Positions 38,955 to 39,532 of a DNA stretch of 39,532 bases are shown here, piece by piece. The DNA comes from Chitinophagales bacterium (lineage in GTDB: Bacteria; Bacteroidota; Bacteroidia; Chitinophagales; Chitinophagaceae). The notes beneath the pieces are model-generated. The model did not search any database, had not been told where the DNA came from, and was given only the letters and a program-made list of their open reading frames with translations. Made by a program: the position numbers and the translations under genes. The stretch's first letter is position 1; the number at the start of each line of letters is the position of its first letter. The DNA lies in NCBI GenBank assembly GCA_013298665.1, contig JAAFIK010000048.1, positions 1-39,532 of the forward strand, given 5' to 3'.

Positions 38955-39532
38955 ATGAGCAAGCATGCCTTTGTTTTTCCCGGTCAGGGCGCACAGGTAC
39001 CCGGCATGGGTAAAAATTTATACGACTCCAATACCATTGCTAAAGCACTCTTCGACCAGGCCAACGATATCCTGGGGTTCAACCTGACGGCTACCATGTT
39101 TACGGGTACAGCCGAAGATCTGAAGCAGACCAATGTTACCCAACCGGCGGTCTTTCTTCATTCGGTAGCTGCTTTTTGTACTATTGAAGATGCAGCTCCT
39201 GCTATGGTTTCCGGACATTCGCTCGGAGAGTTTTCTGCGCTGGTGGCCAATAAAGCGCTTCATTTTGAAGACGCCCTCCGCCTCGTGGCCATCCGTGCTT
39301 CCGCCATGCAAAAGGCCTGCGAACATACCCCTTCTACTATGGCAGCGGTACTTGCACTTGCAGACGGGATTGTGGAAGAAATTTGTGCCGCCGTACAAGC
39401 TGAAACAGGTGAAGTGGTGGTGCCTGCCAATTACAATTGTCCCGGTCAGTTGGTCATCAGCGGTTCACTCAGGGGTATTGAGGTTGCCTGCGAAAGGCTG
39501 AAAGCCGCCGGTGCCAAAAGAGCGATGGTTTT
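38955..39532 (+). CDS. fabD: Malonyl-CoA:ACP transacylase, N-terminal part (truncated by window end)
   Basis: 192 complete codons are visible before the right edge; the family is usually about 290 residues, so roughly the last third is missing. The start MSKHAFVFPGQGAQVPGMGK, the active-site block VSGHSLGEFSALVANKAL with nucleophile S89, the QPAVFLHS segment and the RASAMQKAC arginine are all typical. NCPGQLVISGSL continues the fold. FabD loads malonyl groups onto acyl carrier protein for fatty-acid synthesis in the cytosol. Confidence 0.95.
   Translation, partial: MSKHAFVFPGQGAQVPGMGKNLYDSNTIAKALFDQANDILGFNLTATMFTGTAEDLKQTNVTQPAVFLHSVAAFCTIEDAAPAMVSGHSLGEFSALVANKALHFEDALRLVAIRASAMQKACEHTPSTMAAVLALADGIVEEICAAVQAETGEVVVPANYNCPGQLVISGSLRGIEVACERLKAAGAKRAMV

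Overview
The window looks like chromosomal DNA of a Bacteroidota bacterium, most likely Chitinophagaceae. Several promoters match the Bacteroidota primary-sigma pattern (TTTG or TTG, about 19-22 bp, then TAnnTTTG), most starts lack a Shine-Dalgarno sequence, and the lipoproteins, Tat-type leaders and GG-leader peptides are typical of the phylum. I see no rRNA, CRISPR array, insertion sequence or phage gene. There is one tRNA (Arg, UCU). Family assignments come from reading motifs; no database search was run.

Region 1 (1-9.4 kb) begins with the tail of a Mur-ligase-like gene, followed by a divergent carbohydrate-oxidation cluster. The leftward arm carries an NHS-type permease, a Tat-exported hydroxypyruvate-isomerase-like TIM barrel, a GMC flavoprotein, its gluconate-2-dehydrogenase subunit-3-like partner and a second TIM barrel. 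The rightward arm carries a Gfo/Idh/MocA oxidoreductase, a third TIM barrel, a c-type cytochrome lipoprotein and a DUF1080 lipoprotein. Together they fit oxidation of a glycoside at C3 in the periplasm, electron transfer to the cytochrome, cleavage of the 3-keto product, uptake and further conversion. A LacI/GalR-type operator sits between the arms.

Region 2 (9.4-21.4 kb) is mostly housekeeping: a membrane protein, a 16-residue-repeat protein, a GlcD-like oxidase, an outer-membrane barrel protein, plsC-like, ung, tRNA-Arg, recF, the pyruvate dehydrogenase E1 alpha gene, a TPR protein, ribH, a LutA-like CCG protein, an EVE-domain protein, a zinc-less sirtuin and panE.

Region 3 (21.4-26.0 kb) has a large secreted PIG-L-family deacetylase, an unlisted 34-residue membrane peptide and a sodium:solute symporter translationally coupled to it.

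Region 4 (26.0-37.1 kb) is the most striking. A 12-gene tellurium-resistance-type (Ter) stress module runs as one rightward block: three TerD paralogues, a HAD protein, a phosphoribosyltransferase-like protein, three TerY-like VWA proteins, a small membrane protein, a PP2C phosphatase, a zinc-ribbon protein kinase and TerC. It is bracketed by two small GG-leader peptides. One, divergent on the left, has an eight-cysteine core with knottin-like spacing. The other, on the right, has a lanthipeptide-type leader and a duplicated 13-residue core. No modification enzyme or exporter for either is in the window.

Region 5 (37.2-39.5 kb) holds two 6-pyruvoyl-tetrahydropterin-synthase paralogues, folE, and the start of fabD, which is cut by the window end.
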